From Adineta ricciae (lineage: Eukaryota > Rotifera > Eurotatoria > Adinetida > Adinetidae), in contig CAJNOJ010000154.1 in assembly GCA_905250025.1 (NCBI GenBank), forward strand, positions 1-64,000: a stretch of DNA of 64,000 bases. Direction: 5' to 3'. Numbering within the stretch: the stretch's first letter is position 1; the number at the start of each line of letters is the position of its first letter. Position numbers and translations under genes: made by a program. Below, piece after piece: positions 1 to 10,797 of this stretch. The notes beneath the pieces were generated by a model. The model saw nothing but the letters and a program-made list of their open reading frames with translations, was not told the origin of the DNA and searched no databases.

Positions 1-1042
1 AGTTGTAGTTTGTATGCGTTTGTATGAGATCAAGGCATGATTGATTATAAAAGCATTGAAGAGTTGAAGCAAGAAATGATTCACTTGGAGTACATCCCAT
101 CTTCATGCCATGGACAGAAAACTTTCTTAGTGGATTTCCTTCAATGAAAACTGCTTGAGTTGTGCATGTAGGAATCTTTCCACACGAACATTGATCATCA
201 TACACAATAGCTTGTGTAGGTAAATATGCATTGTAAATTTTATTCGCTGGAAGAACGTATTCAAAATTTGTTCCGTAAGTCGAAATCAAAGCATTTCCAT
301 GGTTGAGACTTTGAATAAAAGACAAAAGACGAGAGACTAAAATAGGAGCACTGGATTTACTCTGCTCAATAGTCGCATTCAGATAACTCTCAAACTGATT
401 TTTGGGGAGAAGTTCCACAGTGACCAATAATGAGGTTAGAAATTCATTGATCGAATGCTGTACCGATTGTTCAGATATATTACATAATTTTTGGAGATAG
501 TATAAATGCGCCGGAAGAAACCGACGATAATCTCTTCGATTAAATACGGTAAAATTCGAAACAAGCCCGTTCACTAAACCCAGACGCCATTCTTCAGAGA
601 CGAAATCACTTCTACAAACCTGAGAAAAAAAATAACACAAAATAAGATAAAACAGGGTGATGGAGAGAAGAGTTCAAATCTTGACTGCGTTCCTTACCGA
701 ATGGAATATCGGTTCGATTTTGACGAATCGATCGTATGTCGATGCTATTTGTGAACAGGAACATTTCAATTGATCGCCATAGATCTCCCTCAAATGATTA
801 TAATAAAACAAATCTGGTTTGAGATAAGTTGTTCTTGATGTTCGTGGTTGAACTATTGTGTAAAATATCAGAATAGTGTGGCTAGCAATGAGTAAAAGTA
901 TATAGAGACGAGTTGCCCATCGTCCGTAACGCTTTGCCGTTTCCCGATCTATATGACTTCCAAGATCGTGTAGTGGAAAGATATTCAGTGTAACTAACAT
1001 AGCTCGTAGAAGTTTAATTAAATTGCTTATCCACGTCTTCAA
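1..1042 (-). CDS. Cys-rich two-pass membrane protein, gene A (3' end cut by window edge)
   Basis: First member, in window order, of a three-gene tandem family; I do not recognise a named domain. Exon 1 is 1042-698 and exon 2 runs from 619 off the window edge, joined at a clean GTAAGG/CAG intron that keeps frame. The N-terminus is short and basic, followed by one hydrophobic segment (about residues 47-65) and then an extracytoplasmic-looking region. It shares with genes B and C the Cys motif C-x-C-S after the first membrane segment, a CRS-F/W stretch just after the intron, and GCTP...STLQC near the window edge. The C-terminal membrane segment expected from B and C lies outside the window. The start at 1042 precedes the only plausible N-terminus. 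No frame breaks seen. Confidence 0.6.
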
Positions 1043-1152
1043 TCGATCGAGAATACTACGATGTACTAGAACTAAAGTTTCATTGTGTTAGTTCTTCTAC
1101 ATTTTAAACATAAAAATAAAACTCAATTGTGTGTGTATATCCCGCATAGTCT

Positions 1153-2967
1153 CTAAAAACGAAGTTTCACTTTGATACTCTTTTTCAGAAAGCATATTGA
1201 CAAAAGAATATCAGCCAAATACTGTTCTGTTGCAATTTTATCAGAGAAGTGCATACCTGGTTGTGTTTGTCTTGTCGTTTTTCTGCATCTAGCGAGTAAT
1301 TTGAAAATGGCTTGAACAAGATGTGGTGTTAAGAGTTTCAATACAATGACAATAATACTCATCATGGATATCAATATTATAATTACACCAATGAAATTAT
1401 TATTACGAGTTCTTTCGGGATAAGAACAATAATTGGGTGCACACGATTCATAGAACTGTTCGTATGATAGAGAAGGATTCCATTGTTCGATCATTAGTTC
1501 CTTAATGATTGTTGAAATAGATGTGTTCGGAGGATAACGACTCGTTTTTGGATCATAGAAGAAAGGTTGTAGACGAAATGATGAAAATATCTTGCCGAGC
1601 GCAGTTTCTCCTAGTTGTATATAGTTCATGAAATTCAGAAAGTCACCCGAGTTTATATGCACAAGTTGAAGAGTCGAAAGTAGGAGAGAATCAAAAGTGA
1701 AGCATCCTTGCATCCAGCCAGTTATATTGTAAATAAAATGTTTGTTGTTCGCGCTCGACGTAGGATCATATATATGAGCTGTATCTTCACAGTTTGGATT
1801 GATAGCACAAACGCAAATAAACCGCCTTGAACTCATTTCTTCGATTCTATTCAAAATAAATTGTACCTAAAAGTAAGAGTATTCATAGTGATTTTTTTTT
1901 GTTAATTTATTTAGAGATAAGATTCGCATCTTGGATCATTTCAACAATAGTCTCGAATGAAACTGTACAGAGAGATAAGCGGATTCATGTTCTCAATAGT
2001 TTGTCAAATCGCATTCTGTTGTGTAAAGCTGTGCAGACAAAACTAAAGAGTTTATCGCTGCGTATACTACGAAATAAGCTCCTATCGTCTAAAAATGAAC
2101 GTACTTGAAATGTGTGGCCGTTTGTTTCGTTAATTACTGTATGCAACATCAGACCAGATTTTGGATAGTCTAATCTCCACGTGATATCACCCATATACAG
2201 CTGATCAATTTGCATAATAAGATGTACAACATCTTTCAGCAGATCAAAGTTGTAAAACGTTGATTGATATAACTGAGTAAGACTCGTATTTAATTGTAGA
2301 TAAAAGTTAGCCTCGTTCAAGGCAGAAGAAGCGATAAAAAATTGTAAAAGATATTGATCAATCGCATCGTTTATTGTTTCATTAGCCAGTTGACAAAGAT
2401 GAGACAAGATTGCGAACTGCATGTATGCTAAAGTGCTCCAACTGGTATTGGCTACCCTGTGTAGAAGAGCTTTTAATATTGTAATCCAATCGTCAAGAAC
2501 GAAACTACTACGGCAGATTTGATGAAGAATGGGAGAGAAGGAAATGAATGATTGATGAGGTATCGCTTGATTAGAACACGGACATTGAAGTTCTGTCGAA
2601 TATTTGACATCTAATGATTGAAAAGTTGATAATGAAGGGTTTAGTTCAATTACTGTCGTTGTTGTACTGCTCAGCGATGCGAATAGACAGAGAGCACCTA
2701 TCGAACCTAGAATATTTCAAAGAAACATATTTGAGTGTGTGTGTATATTGACGTATCCTATGCAATGTAGTGAGAATAAGACTTACCAAATAATAAAATC
2801 AAATATACTCGTGTGGTGATTCGTTGCTGTCTGATATTGTTTTCTGTTCGATCGTGGATATTTTTGAATAAATTCAACTCTTTTATGAACTGCACAGATT
2901 CAAATATATTTGTACGTTGTTCGTCTATAAGGAAAAATAAAGTTTCTGTCAATGTCGTAGGATACAT
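1153..2967 (-). CDS. Cys-rich two-pass membrane protein, gene B
   Basis: Three exons, 2967-2787, 2706-2105 and 1866-1153, give an uninterrupted 498-aa protein. Both introns are short with GTAAGT/CTAG and GTACGT/TTAG borders. Layout: cytoplasmic-looking N-terminus, first membrane segment spanning the exon 1/2 border (TTRVYLILLFG then SIGALCLFASL), a large presumed extracellular region with CPCS and a later GCF...STL motif, a conserved CAPNYCSY motif, then a second hydrophobic segment (IGVIIILISMMSIIVIVLKLL) and a short basic tail. Two membrane segments flanking a Cys-rich loop recall the general topology of DEG/ENaC or P2X channels, but I see no diagnostic motif of either and claim no function. 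Stop is about 110 nt from gene A. The start codon is the least certain point. Confidence 0.65.
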
Positions 2968-2979
2968 TCTTGTGTATAC

Positions 2980-4512
2980 TCAACTCGAATTTCTGACTGA
3001 CTTATCTGAATAAGATTTCAATTTGATAAACAGATCGATGGTACATGATGCAACGAAACGGAGAATGATAATAACACCACCATAAAGACTAATAAGAAGG
3101 GTGATCGCATACGATAAATTCATTTGATCTTTCACTGTGTATGTACACGTAGATGGCGAACACTGATGGAAATATGTTGGGTAATCCGCGTTTAGTGACC
3201 AATTTGTAACGAAAAGAGCTTTGAAATAATTATTGATCGAAATATTTTCTTTCTTTGTTGGTAAAATCGAATCGGGCCAAGAAATATTTAGCTGAAAAAG
3301 GAGAAGAAAATTTAACAAACTATCGCACTTTTATTCGACATACTTGGTTTAGTTTTGGGAAGGCATGCAACAATAACTGAATACATTTATGATCACATAA
3401 ACAGTCCAATGTGCTTCCGAGAAGTGCTTGGAGAGGAGTACATCCCGCTAAGAACCCTTTGATAGGTTTAGAATTTGGCATCGGTATCATTACAGATCTA
3501 CGATCGGATGGAAAGCGCACTTTTGATGGTGGAGCAATAGTAGCTGGAATGACTGAATTGGCTTCGCAGCAGAATCGCAAAATGTTCTTTTCGGCAGGAG
3601 TTCCTACCAACATTCCTCTGATCACAAACTTAGGACCAAAGTTGTCTACGATTTCAGTTATCCAGTTGGTGCCGACTGCTGAAACCAAGCAGTGTTCTTG
3701 ACTTGTTGTGTTCCAGTACTTCAAAAACGACATTGCCTGATGAGATAAATAGTTTTTACGAAAGTCAACCAGATCCTTAACTTGTCGATGAACTTCCGTT
3801 TCATAAATGACTTCAATGCTGACAAAATCGGTATTGTTAATATCATTTTGAATTTGATCAATATTGTCCTTCGCAAGAGAGCACAGCGTTGACAGAAGTT
3901 GAAACTAAATGAAAAATAAGATTCTACACAAATCCAAAACTGAGATGGTTTACAAAGAGCAATGGTAACCCGATTTCCAAATCGACTTTCACTAACCTGA
4001 TAATAGGCTGTTGTTCGAAAATCCCATACACCATAAAGACTTGCATTTTCCAAATATAATCGATCCACCCATTGGCTATCGATAAAAATACTCGAACAGG
4101 CCGGATGTATTGTAACATTAATGAAGACAAAACTTTTGTATGGTATTGTACTTGTTCTACACGGACATGAAAGTGTTTGATTATATTCAGAATATAATTC
4201 ATTGAATGTCTCCAGTGTCACTCCGGAAATAAGAATCGTTTTAGATTCCACATTGAGAAGAGTAACATAGAACAGTAGGTAGAGACAAACTACAAGATTA
4301 CATTTATATGAAAGATTTGAGTAGAAGATATTCATTTCGAATTTCTTACCCATAAGAAGTACAACATACAAACGCGTTTTGCACTTTTGGTGTTTAAGAA
4401 GTACAGTTGGATCTTTGGTGTTGTCATCGTCATAGTCATTTTCTTCTAATATGAAAAGATTATAATTGGATATCTTCTTGTAGATCCATTGAAGATAATT
4501 TTTGAAATTCAT
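2980..4512 (-). CDS. Cys-rich two-pass membrane protein, gene C
   Basis: Four exons, 4512-4350, 4289-3997, 3904-3344 and 3291-2980, join in frame to about 442 aa. All introns have GT...AG borders, and the phase sums confirm the model. Same plan as genes A and B: N-terminal cytoplasmic stretch, membrane segment (RLYVVLLM then VCLYLLFYVTLL), LSCPC motif, AGCTP...STLDCLC motif, QCSPSTCTYT motif directly before the C-terminal membrane segment (YAITLLISLYGGVIIILRFV). The stop is about 12 nt from the presumed start of gene B, so spacing is very tight and same-strand; co-transcription is possible but unproven. An upstream in-frame Met near 4656 exists; 4512 was chosen because it sits just before the family-like N-terminus. 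Confidence 0.65.
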
Positions 4513-5415
4513 TCTGCAAAATGAAGTTTTACAAAGCGATTGTTTATTCTGAAATGAAATCAGTCGAAAGAGAAGCATTCGACGGTATTCTTCTGCAAGA
4601 TATGCATAGAAGCTTACACTGTTGGATGGAAAGTATTCGCATCTACTTGACTGCAAAGTTCTCAGTTATAAGAACAAATGGCAAATTTATTTTTATTCAT
4701 AGAGAGAGACACATGTTTTGGCATTTTCTTGTTTATGGTGAATTAAAAATAGAGAAGATTGATGCTTATATATATATTATTCAATGAAAATCACGAACAG
4801 AAAATGTTTATTCATTACTTAAAGAGAAAAAATTATTAGACTTGGTTTGCAAGTATTTGCTTAATATTTAATAAATTGAGCTCACTTCGAGATGAGAGTA
4901 GTGTGAGCTGAAAGCAATAAGATTAGCTGTTGAATTCATTTCTAGTTTTCCTTCCACATAACTCGCGTTATCGACACTATTCTCATTCTATTTGTTTGTT
5001 GCTGTTGACAATGTGATCGTGACTGATGAAAACAATTTTTGGATATCTTTATCTTTTGAGATGGTGATTACAAGTAAGAAATGCGATTTAATGACTCTCT
5101 TTATCTTATTCTATAACTATATCTACGTGTCATTTATCTTCACGACATCGCACCGATAATTCGCTTTGATCGTTTTCTTCTCCGTTTATCTATCATCACT
5201 GCTGTAGTAAATTCTAAACCTCGCTAATCTGAACATCAATGGAATAAGATTGAATTTTATATTTGAAAACAAATCAAACTGAGAATTCTTCATTAAATAT
5301 TGACTGATTTTGTCTTTGAAGTTAGGAAAATCATGAAATCTAACAGACATATTCTTATTTTTTTTATTCAATAAATCAAGCTATTGCAAATATATCTGCG
5401 AAAGTAACGATAAAA
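4513..5415. other. Intergenic, no gene recognised
   Basis: AT-rich DNA upstream of gene C. Short open frames on both strands have no recognisable motifs and no splice-supported continuation. Probably holds the gene C promoter; no specific element can be supported. Confidence 0.5.
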
Positions 5416-5590
5416 TTATGTAGACAATGCCGCAGGTTCATTGAGTTGATTTGCTGGATGTCCAAAACCGATACCTCTAGGAATTATGGTTTCTTGAGCA
5501 TCACCAGGAACCAATGCATTACTCGGTGATTTTTCGAATCTGCCACATAAACTGTGCCCATATTGTCAACTAGAATTCCAGGTGGATTGT
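5416..5590 (-). pseudogene. NHL-repeat gene remnant
   Basis: Minus-strand translation gives PPGILVDNMGTVYVADSKNH followed by RV, the typical core of an NHL beta-propeller repeat. A one-base frame slip near 5515 is then needed to continue into LVPGDAQETIIP and NQLNEPAALST before a stop. Only about one and a half repeats remain, with no flanking exons and a stop just upstream. Multi-repeat NHL proteins are abundant in bdelloids, so this is most likely a dead fragment of one. A short exon of a live gene is less likely given the frameshift. Confidence 0.5.
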
Positions 5591-6008
5591 TTTATTGCGT
5601 CAAATTCCTTCCTGGTTTACATCTTCTCGTCAGCACTATAATCCACTCATCTCACCCCACATCCATTTTATTACACGATGATTGAGACGTAGGATGTCCC
5701 TATCTCCCGATTCGCCTGTGTGACCATTCCAAGTAGAACTCGGCGAGCTCTACGATTTTGTCAGACACTTTCCTCCGATCCGAAAATGCAAAAAACTACT
5801 CGAAAGTGATGAGTAAATGAGGTTTTTTATGTTCTATTATTTTTTTACAGCCTTTTCCAATGAAACAAATATATTGATTTCAGATAGATCTCGACTGCCG
5901 CTATCGATTCCACATCTAGTTTATCAATTTCCAACATCTTTGGATTCGTCGAGCATATATTTAAAAGAAGAAGTTATAGATTTGTTTTCACCAACTGATT
6001 TGACAACA
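5591..6008. other. Intergenic, no gene recognised
   Basis: About 400 bases between the NHL remnant and the F-box/LRR pseudogene. A plus-strand frame at 5817-6020 looks like a terminal exon but overlaps the conserved C-terminus of the opposite-strand gene and was rejected. Confidence 0.4.
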
Positions 6009-6955
6009 TCACCACCATAAATAAACATCTAGATTGATGCATTTTATTTTATAATCGCGAAGAAGTTTTCCCGATTCAATTAACCTTTTTATTCGCTCCA
6101 GGTGATCTTTGCCCGGCATAGAAATACACATTGATTATAGGTAGTGATTTGATTGCAGTAAAACAAATTTTACAATTGATCTGAAATCACCTTTGTCGAG
6201 ACCAATTATCAAAGATTCCAGACGAGGAAAAAGATGAACATAGAGTTTGAATTCATCTAACGAATGCACTCTACTAATCCGAACATGTTTGATCGCGTTC
6301 GTCTTGAACACTTGTTCAGCTAAAAGCACGTCTATTTTACTAAAACCGAACGCATTGAGCTCTAATGTACGAATATTCACTGCGGAAGAAAGCAAATCAA
6401 GCATTTGTTTGGATGAGAAACGGTCAGAATGAAGACGTAATTTTGTTATTTGTTTCAATGGCAGAATTCGATTCAAACGACTTGCGTTGACACCAGGAGG
6501 TGTATAAAACGTGTTGCAAAGAGTCAATTGGGTAACATTTGGAAAGAATCCAGTAAAATTTTCTATCGGCTCATTTTTTTTAACTTCTAAATAATGAATT
6601 GACTTCACATTTGATTCATTTAATTGGCCAGACGAAACATAATGTTTTCGTCTAAATTACAAACACATTTTCAGAAAAAGACGACAGATATGCTGAGAAT
6701 TTCTTTTTTACTTATAACGACTAGTTGAATACAGTAGAGCACAATTGTAAATACTTTCGATAGTATTGAAGTTTGAAAAGCCATTGTCGTTCGAGCCAGA
6801 ATGTCGAATGGAATTGTTTGACAAGGACTTCATACTGACTCAAATCCACGTTGTCATTCATGGCAGAACATTCGTGTTGATAATAAAAAATGCGTACATT
6901 TGGTAGGGAAGTGATAATCAATTGTTCCCAACTAGCGGCATTCAAGTATTTGCGA
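6009..6955 (-). pseudogene. F-box/LRR-like bdelloid protein, truncated and broken
   Basis: The minus strand reads through the C-terminal two thirds of a family common in bdelloids, annotated there as F-box/LRR-like. It starts with SWEQLIITSLPNVRIF and FWLERQW, is spliced (donor near 6710, acceptor near 6650) into RKHYVSSGQ, then the LRR-like stretch FPNVTQLTLCN...LPLKQITKLRL, and ends LLRDYKIKCINLDVYLWW at 6009. Two lesions are visible: a frame slip near 6750, after LQYYRK (restored frame IYNCALLYSTSRYK), and an in-frame TAA after SNHYL near 6135. The N-terminal part, including any F-box, is absent: similarity stops near 6955, exactly where homology between the two genomic copies begins. Family recognition is from memory, not from a search. 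Confidence 0.6.
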
Positions 6956-7425
6956 ATATCAGCAAACCCTTTACTTATGCGATATTCCAGCGAACTATCA
7001 ATTGTTTTGCCTCTTGAACATTAACTATTTGATTGAAGTATAGTGTAACCTAAAACGAATTTCTATCGTGAAACAAACAACTAATTCACCACTACGTTTA
7101 TCTGCTGAGTATTTTCTATTGTTTGTTCCTCATACTGTCTCAAAAGCTGCTGCGCAGTGGAAATTTTATGTATGCTCTCATTCAAAAAAAGAATACGTAA
7201 AATTGGTCAATTACACAAGAAATTAGTACGACGAATGTGATGTGGAGTTATATGTACTTGTTTATTTCAAAACTTCTCATACGTTCAAACACTTTTGATT
7301 GAATAAACTTCAATTTTTCAAAAAACATTGCTATGATGAATTAAATTTGATTTCTTTTCAATGAAAACATCGTACAACTTTTCTTGATATTCTTCGAGTA
7401 AAATTATTACGTGATTTCTTTATAT
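6956..7425. other. Intergenic, start of block shared with 18905 onward
   Basis: From about 6955 this sequence matches 18905 onward with scattered substitutions and small indels; before it the two copies are unrelated. No gene is supported; it is downstream of the beta-carbonic anhydrase stop codon. Confidence 0.55.
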
Positions 7426-8117
7426 TTATTCAATTGGAATCAATTCACCTGTCCTAATGTCGAATACAAAACCTAAAATTTTTGCGTTTGGACTGGCCAC
7501 TCGTTCTCTAATCAATTTCATATCGTCCTTGACGCTTTTATTTAGATTTTCAATTGTCAGTGCTTTGATGCATTCACTATTCAATATTTCTTCATTTATA
7601 TGAATATTATCTTCTTTGGCCAGAGCTTCACTAATCGTTGAAAGAGTAAAAGACGTGCATCCGCAGAAAGTATGATGAACAACAGCTATAACCTCAAGAT
7701 GGAACATATAATGTGCTGTTATCAAAGACCGTAGAGCATCTATCGCACGACCACCAGCAACACGTACTTGAAGAAATAAACCAGTATCTAAAAGAACGGC
7801 AGAGATCGTCTACTAGTAGATCGATGAGTATACTGACAGTTAATATGCTTGAGTACAAGTTCAGCAGCAGGATCTGTTCGTGGATCGTAACAACAGATGA
7901 TGAAAACTGGTCGACCTTCGCCAAGTGGCCTTGCATGAGTCCTCTGACGTTGGATTTTGACATCATAGTTTGGAGTTTTACGTAAGATACCGTAATCTGT
8001 ATTTTCAATTAAGTTCGACCATGTTTCTGACGTGTTTTCCGCATCTTTTCTCGCGTCTCCGTCAGTGGACTGGTCGAGAAACATCGTTGTCATGCTTATT
8101 GTGTAGAAATGAAGCAA
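7426..8117 (-). CDS. Beta-class carbonic anhydrase-like protein, copy A
   Basis: Two exons, 8117-7838 and 7787-7426, join through a 50-nt GTCAGT...TTTTAG intron to 213 aa. This donor was chosen because it alone restores frame in both alleles. The beta-CA zinc and catalytic pattern is visible: C76-Y-D78-P-R80 (C-x-D-x-R), RVAGGRAIDALRSL (residues 102-115, matching the family's R-N-A-G-G...LRSL), and H132-T-F-C135-G (H-x2-C). The predicted reaction is reversible hydration of CO2 with Zn bound by C76, H132 and C135. Length fits small fungal or bacterial beta-CAs. Animals do have beta-CAs, so horizontal origin is possible but unproven. The start is uncertain: an overlapping upstream frame encodes a hydrophobic leader-like stretch that does not join in frame. 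Confidence 0.75.
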
Positions 8118-8861
8118 GAGAAGTGGTATAAATGTTGATAAAGGGCTGCATGCAATGCAAAATGATAAGAACGATAAACGAAATGTTTTTATTCATATTG
8201 GCAACTCTTCTGATTATTTAAAAAATATACGATTAACAAAAACACTTTGTGATTAGATTTCAAATGCTGATATTTCTAGTGTATAAATTATGTAAAACTT
8301 CCAATTTAGTAGTAGAATACAAATATGTGAAACAACATCGAAGAAACAGTCAACAGAACGAATAGAGAATAACGACATTCCTCCTGTTTAAACAAGAAAA
8401 AGAACATAAAAAAGAAATGTTTCTCGATACTAACATATAATTCATGTAGTGAAGTTACTTTAGATTGAACTACTTGCATAATAAATTCTTCGATTTATTC
8501 GATTAGTTTTAATCTGAATTGCCTTGTGACAACGATTTTACTATAATTTTTCGAACAGGATTCGGTGAAGAGTACTCGCTTTCGTTACGAATTGTTCTCT
8601 TCTTGAAAAATCACGTTCTCAGTCGAACGTGTACTCCTACGCGATGATTATATTTCGTACAACAAATAAACTTCGATGTTCTCTTCGACATAGTCACACA
8701 CTTGCACACTGCGACTTACACTATGGTTAAAATACTCAATGAACAAAAGAAAAGTTTTGTTTTTTGGATAAGAAAATCTTCAACATGTTTCTCTCTTGAT
8801 GGAGAGGAAGGAGAGATATATTATACCAGAAAGAGAACAAAAACGAATCAAGCATTTCATC
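8118..8861. other. Intergenic, no gene recognised
   Basis: Divergent spacer between the carbonic anhydrase and Cys/repeat genes. A 61-codon plus-strand frame at 8702-8887 is kept open in the other copy but lacks gene-like features. Confidence 0.5.
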
Positions 8862-9051
8862 TGACGTCAAATCTACGTCAGAAATAGTGATTTTTTTCTC
8901 CTTTTTGTTACTTAAAATGTTTTAAGGCATCGTGAAAAGACTTTTTTTTCATTACGCCTACAATACAGAGTTACTTCTTTTTCTGTTGACAACGAATTGT
9001 TTGCGTTTCTTTCTCGCTCAAATTTATTGAGAACGACGAGCCGTATAAATA
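8862..9051 (+). promoter_or_regulatory. Putative promoter: CRE palindrome and TATA box
   Basis: A perfect TGACGTCA palindrome (8862-8869), the CREB/ATF consensus, lies about 180 bases upstream of TATAAATA (9044-9051). The ATG of the Cys/repeat gene follows about 117 bases after the TATA box. Both motifs occur at the same relative place in copy B (20851-20858 and 21032-21039). Motif matches only; conservation between alleles is weak evidence. Confidence 0.45.
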
Positions 9052-9167
9052 AGAATAAAATATTTTCAACTATTTCATCACCAGTTAATTATTTAATTTC
9101 GATAGCTTTTCTTTGGTCTTTCCATTTTAGTTAGTTTAATTGTTGATTGAATTCTTCCGAATTCTAG

Positions 9168-9956
9168 ATGTGTAAAGAGTGTTGCTGTTGTTGCTGCTGC
9201 TGTTGCTGTTGTCCTGAGGAATGCCAAGAAAGTTGTGGATGCAAACCCGATAATAAAGTGAAAGCACAAGTTATTCAATCAGGAACAGTACATCAACAAC
9301 CTGCAGTTATTCGTGTTGACAACAATTATCAATATCGAGCACCAACTGTTTCGCAACCGACGACCAGACAAACACCCGTTGTTGTAAGAAGAGTTGAATC
9401 AACAACTGTTGTGCGTACACAACAAAATCGAGGACCAGTTCGTCCGCCACCACCTCCAGTTAATCGAATTCAACCACAAAGAAAACCAGATCCAACGCCA
9501 GTTGTTATAGTACCTCCAGCTCCGCAACCTCCACCGACTGTAGAATATATTCAACCAGTACCTGAACCAACTGTGCCGACATGGAACCCAGCACCTGAAC
9601 CAACTGTGGAAACATGGAATCCAGCACCTGAACCAACTGTGGAAACATGGAATCCAGCACCTGAACCAACTGTGGAAACATGGAATCCAGCACCTGAACC
9701 AGCTGTGGAAACATGGAACCCAGCACCTGAACCAGCTGTGGAAACATGGAATCCAGCACCTGAACCAGCTGTGGAAACATGGAATCCAGCACCTGAACCA
9801 GCTGTGGAAACATGGAACCCAGCACCTGAACCAGCTGTGGAAACATGGAATCCAGCACCCGAAGCAGCAGTAGAAACTTGGGATCCAGCACCGGAAGCAG
9901 CAGTAGAAACCTGGGATCCGGCGCCAGAAGCGACGGTTGATACGTGGAATCCTTAA
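9168..9956 (+). CDS. Poly-Cys N-terminus / WNPAPEP-repeat protein, copy A
   Basis: Single-exon 262-aa protein. It opens with MCKEC and a run of eleven cysteines, continues into CPEECQESCGCKPD, then a Pro/Thr/Val/Gln-rich linker. It ends in twelve 11-residue repeats of the form PAPEP(T/A)VETWN, the last ones drifting to PAPEAAVETWD. No signal peptide or membrane segment is visible. I recognise no family. The Cys cluster could bind metal or, like many poly-Cys leaders, be palmitoylated at a membrane; the Trp/Pro repeats suggest a structural or adhesive low-complexity protein. These roles are guesses. It lies behind a TATA box, and the copy B allele has fourteen repeats. Confidence 0.7.
   Translation: MCKECCCCCCCCCCCPEECQESCGCKPDNKVKAQVIQSGTVHQQPAVIRVDNNYQYRAPTVSQPTTRQTPVVVRRVESTTVVRTQQNRGPVRPPPPPVNRIQPQRKPDPTPVVIVPPAPQPPPTVEYIQPVPEPTVPTWNPAPEPTVETWNPAPEPTVETWNPAPEPTVETWNPAPEPAVETWNPAPEPAVETWNPAPEPAVETWNPAPEPAVETWNPAPEPAVETWNPAPEAAVETWDPAPEAAVETWDPAPEATVDTWNP
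9558..9953 (+). repeat. 33-bp coding minisatellite, 12 units
   Basis: Tandem 33-bp units, each encoding 11 residues ending in TWN or TWD. Units 2-4 encode EPTVETWN, units 5-9 encode EPAVETWN, units 10-11 encode EAAVETWD. Because the period is a multiple of three, the antisense strand also stays open, giving a spurious long ORF. Confidence 0.85.
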
Positions 9957-10797
9957 ATGTGAACACTAATATTGTTTCAATGTATCCGAACTGATTGTTT
10001 CTGTATTATTCTTCTATTTCACAGTGATATTTACTTACACTCTTTCAAATTTTTTCTATAACATGAAGCAGAAGAGACAAGTATTGAATTGTATTAGAAA
10101 TAATTAACTGAGTTTCACACAGGATTGATTTTATTACTGAGTACAATACGTGCGATGGCCTTCAATTTCTGTCCAAGATTAAACAAAACGTAGAAGTACA
10201 CGTTGATATGCTTATAAATATGTCGTGCAAACTATTTTCTGTTAAAAACAATATAGAATAATGTTGAAACATAAGAAGATACATATTGTGCAATTCTAAA
10301 GAAAAACTCAGTCTTTACATGTACTGTCCTGCAGTCTTGAGAGCGAGATAATGCAATAGTACGTGATTGAATAACTGATTTAAAACTTCTTTGACCGGAA
10401 TTCTATCCGCTTAGTTAACTTTTACATTTCAAAATGCAAAACAAGGAAATTATGAGCTGTTCCAAAATGGCTTTCTACTGTATGACATGTTTGTTAGTTT
10501 ATTTCAAAATAAAGACTATGCATAATGATCAGATCCTAAGAAGGTGTGTGCGTGGAAAAAGAAGGCAACACAGCTTCGACCTTGTATTTTATTTCATCTG
10601 TTCTGTCAATCGTCCCTCGTATGTAAATCTTTGAATAAAATAGTGATTAGTCGAATTTAATAAAGACAAATCTACATACCAATATTTAAGCGTTCTGCAT
10701 ACAATCAATGGATTAAACTCAATATGGCAGTCTTATTGCAAATAGAAGACTCTTCTTCTTTCTATTCTAGCTACATCGATTTCATATTGAATTCTTC
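9957..10797. other. Intergenic, no gene recognised
   Basis: 3' flank of the Cys/repeat gene and 5' flank of the APC permease gene. A 66-codon frame at 10434-10634 is broken by a stop in the other copy. A splice-acceptor-like pyrimidine tract ending in CTAG near 10770, just before the permease ATG, might mark a 5'UTR intron or trans-splice site. Confidence 0.4.

Noticed and set aside
5817..6020. Plus-strand frame preceded by TTTACAG and followed by AATAAA, resembling a terminal exon
   Set aside because: Its end overlaps, in antisense, the conserved LRDYKIKCINLDVYLWW terminus of the F-box/LRR pseudogene, and a stop closes the upstream frame.
8702..8887. Small plus-strand ORF, also open in copy B at 20688-20879
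   Set aside because: Alleles are too similar for conservation to mean much; it overlaps the CRE promoter motif and has no protein-like features.
9505..9966. 153-codon antisense ORF (and its counterpart 21447-21998) with LVQVLDSMFPQ repeats
   Set aside because: It is the opposite strand of a 33-bp minisatellite; a period divisible by three keeps it open automatically.
10434..10634. 66-codon plus-strand ORF
   Set aside because: Interrupted by a stop in the allelic copy near 22618.
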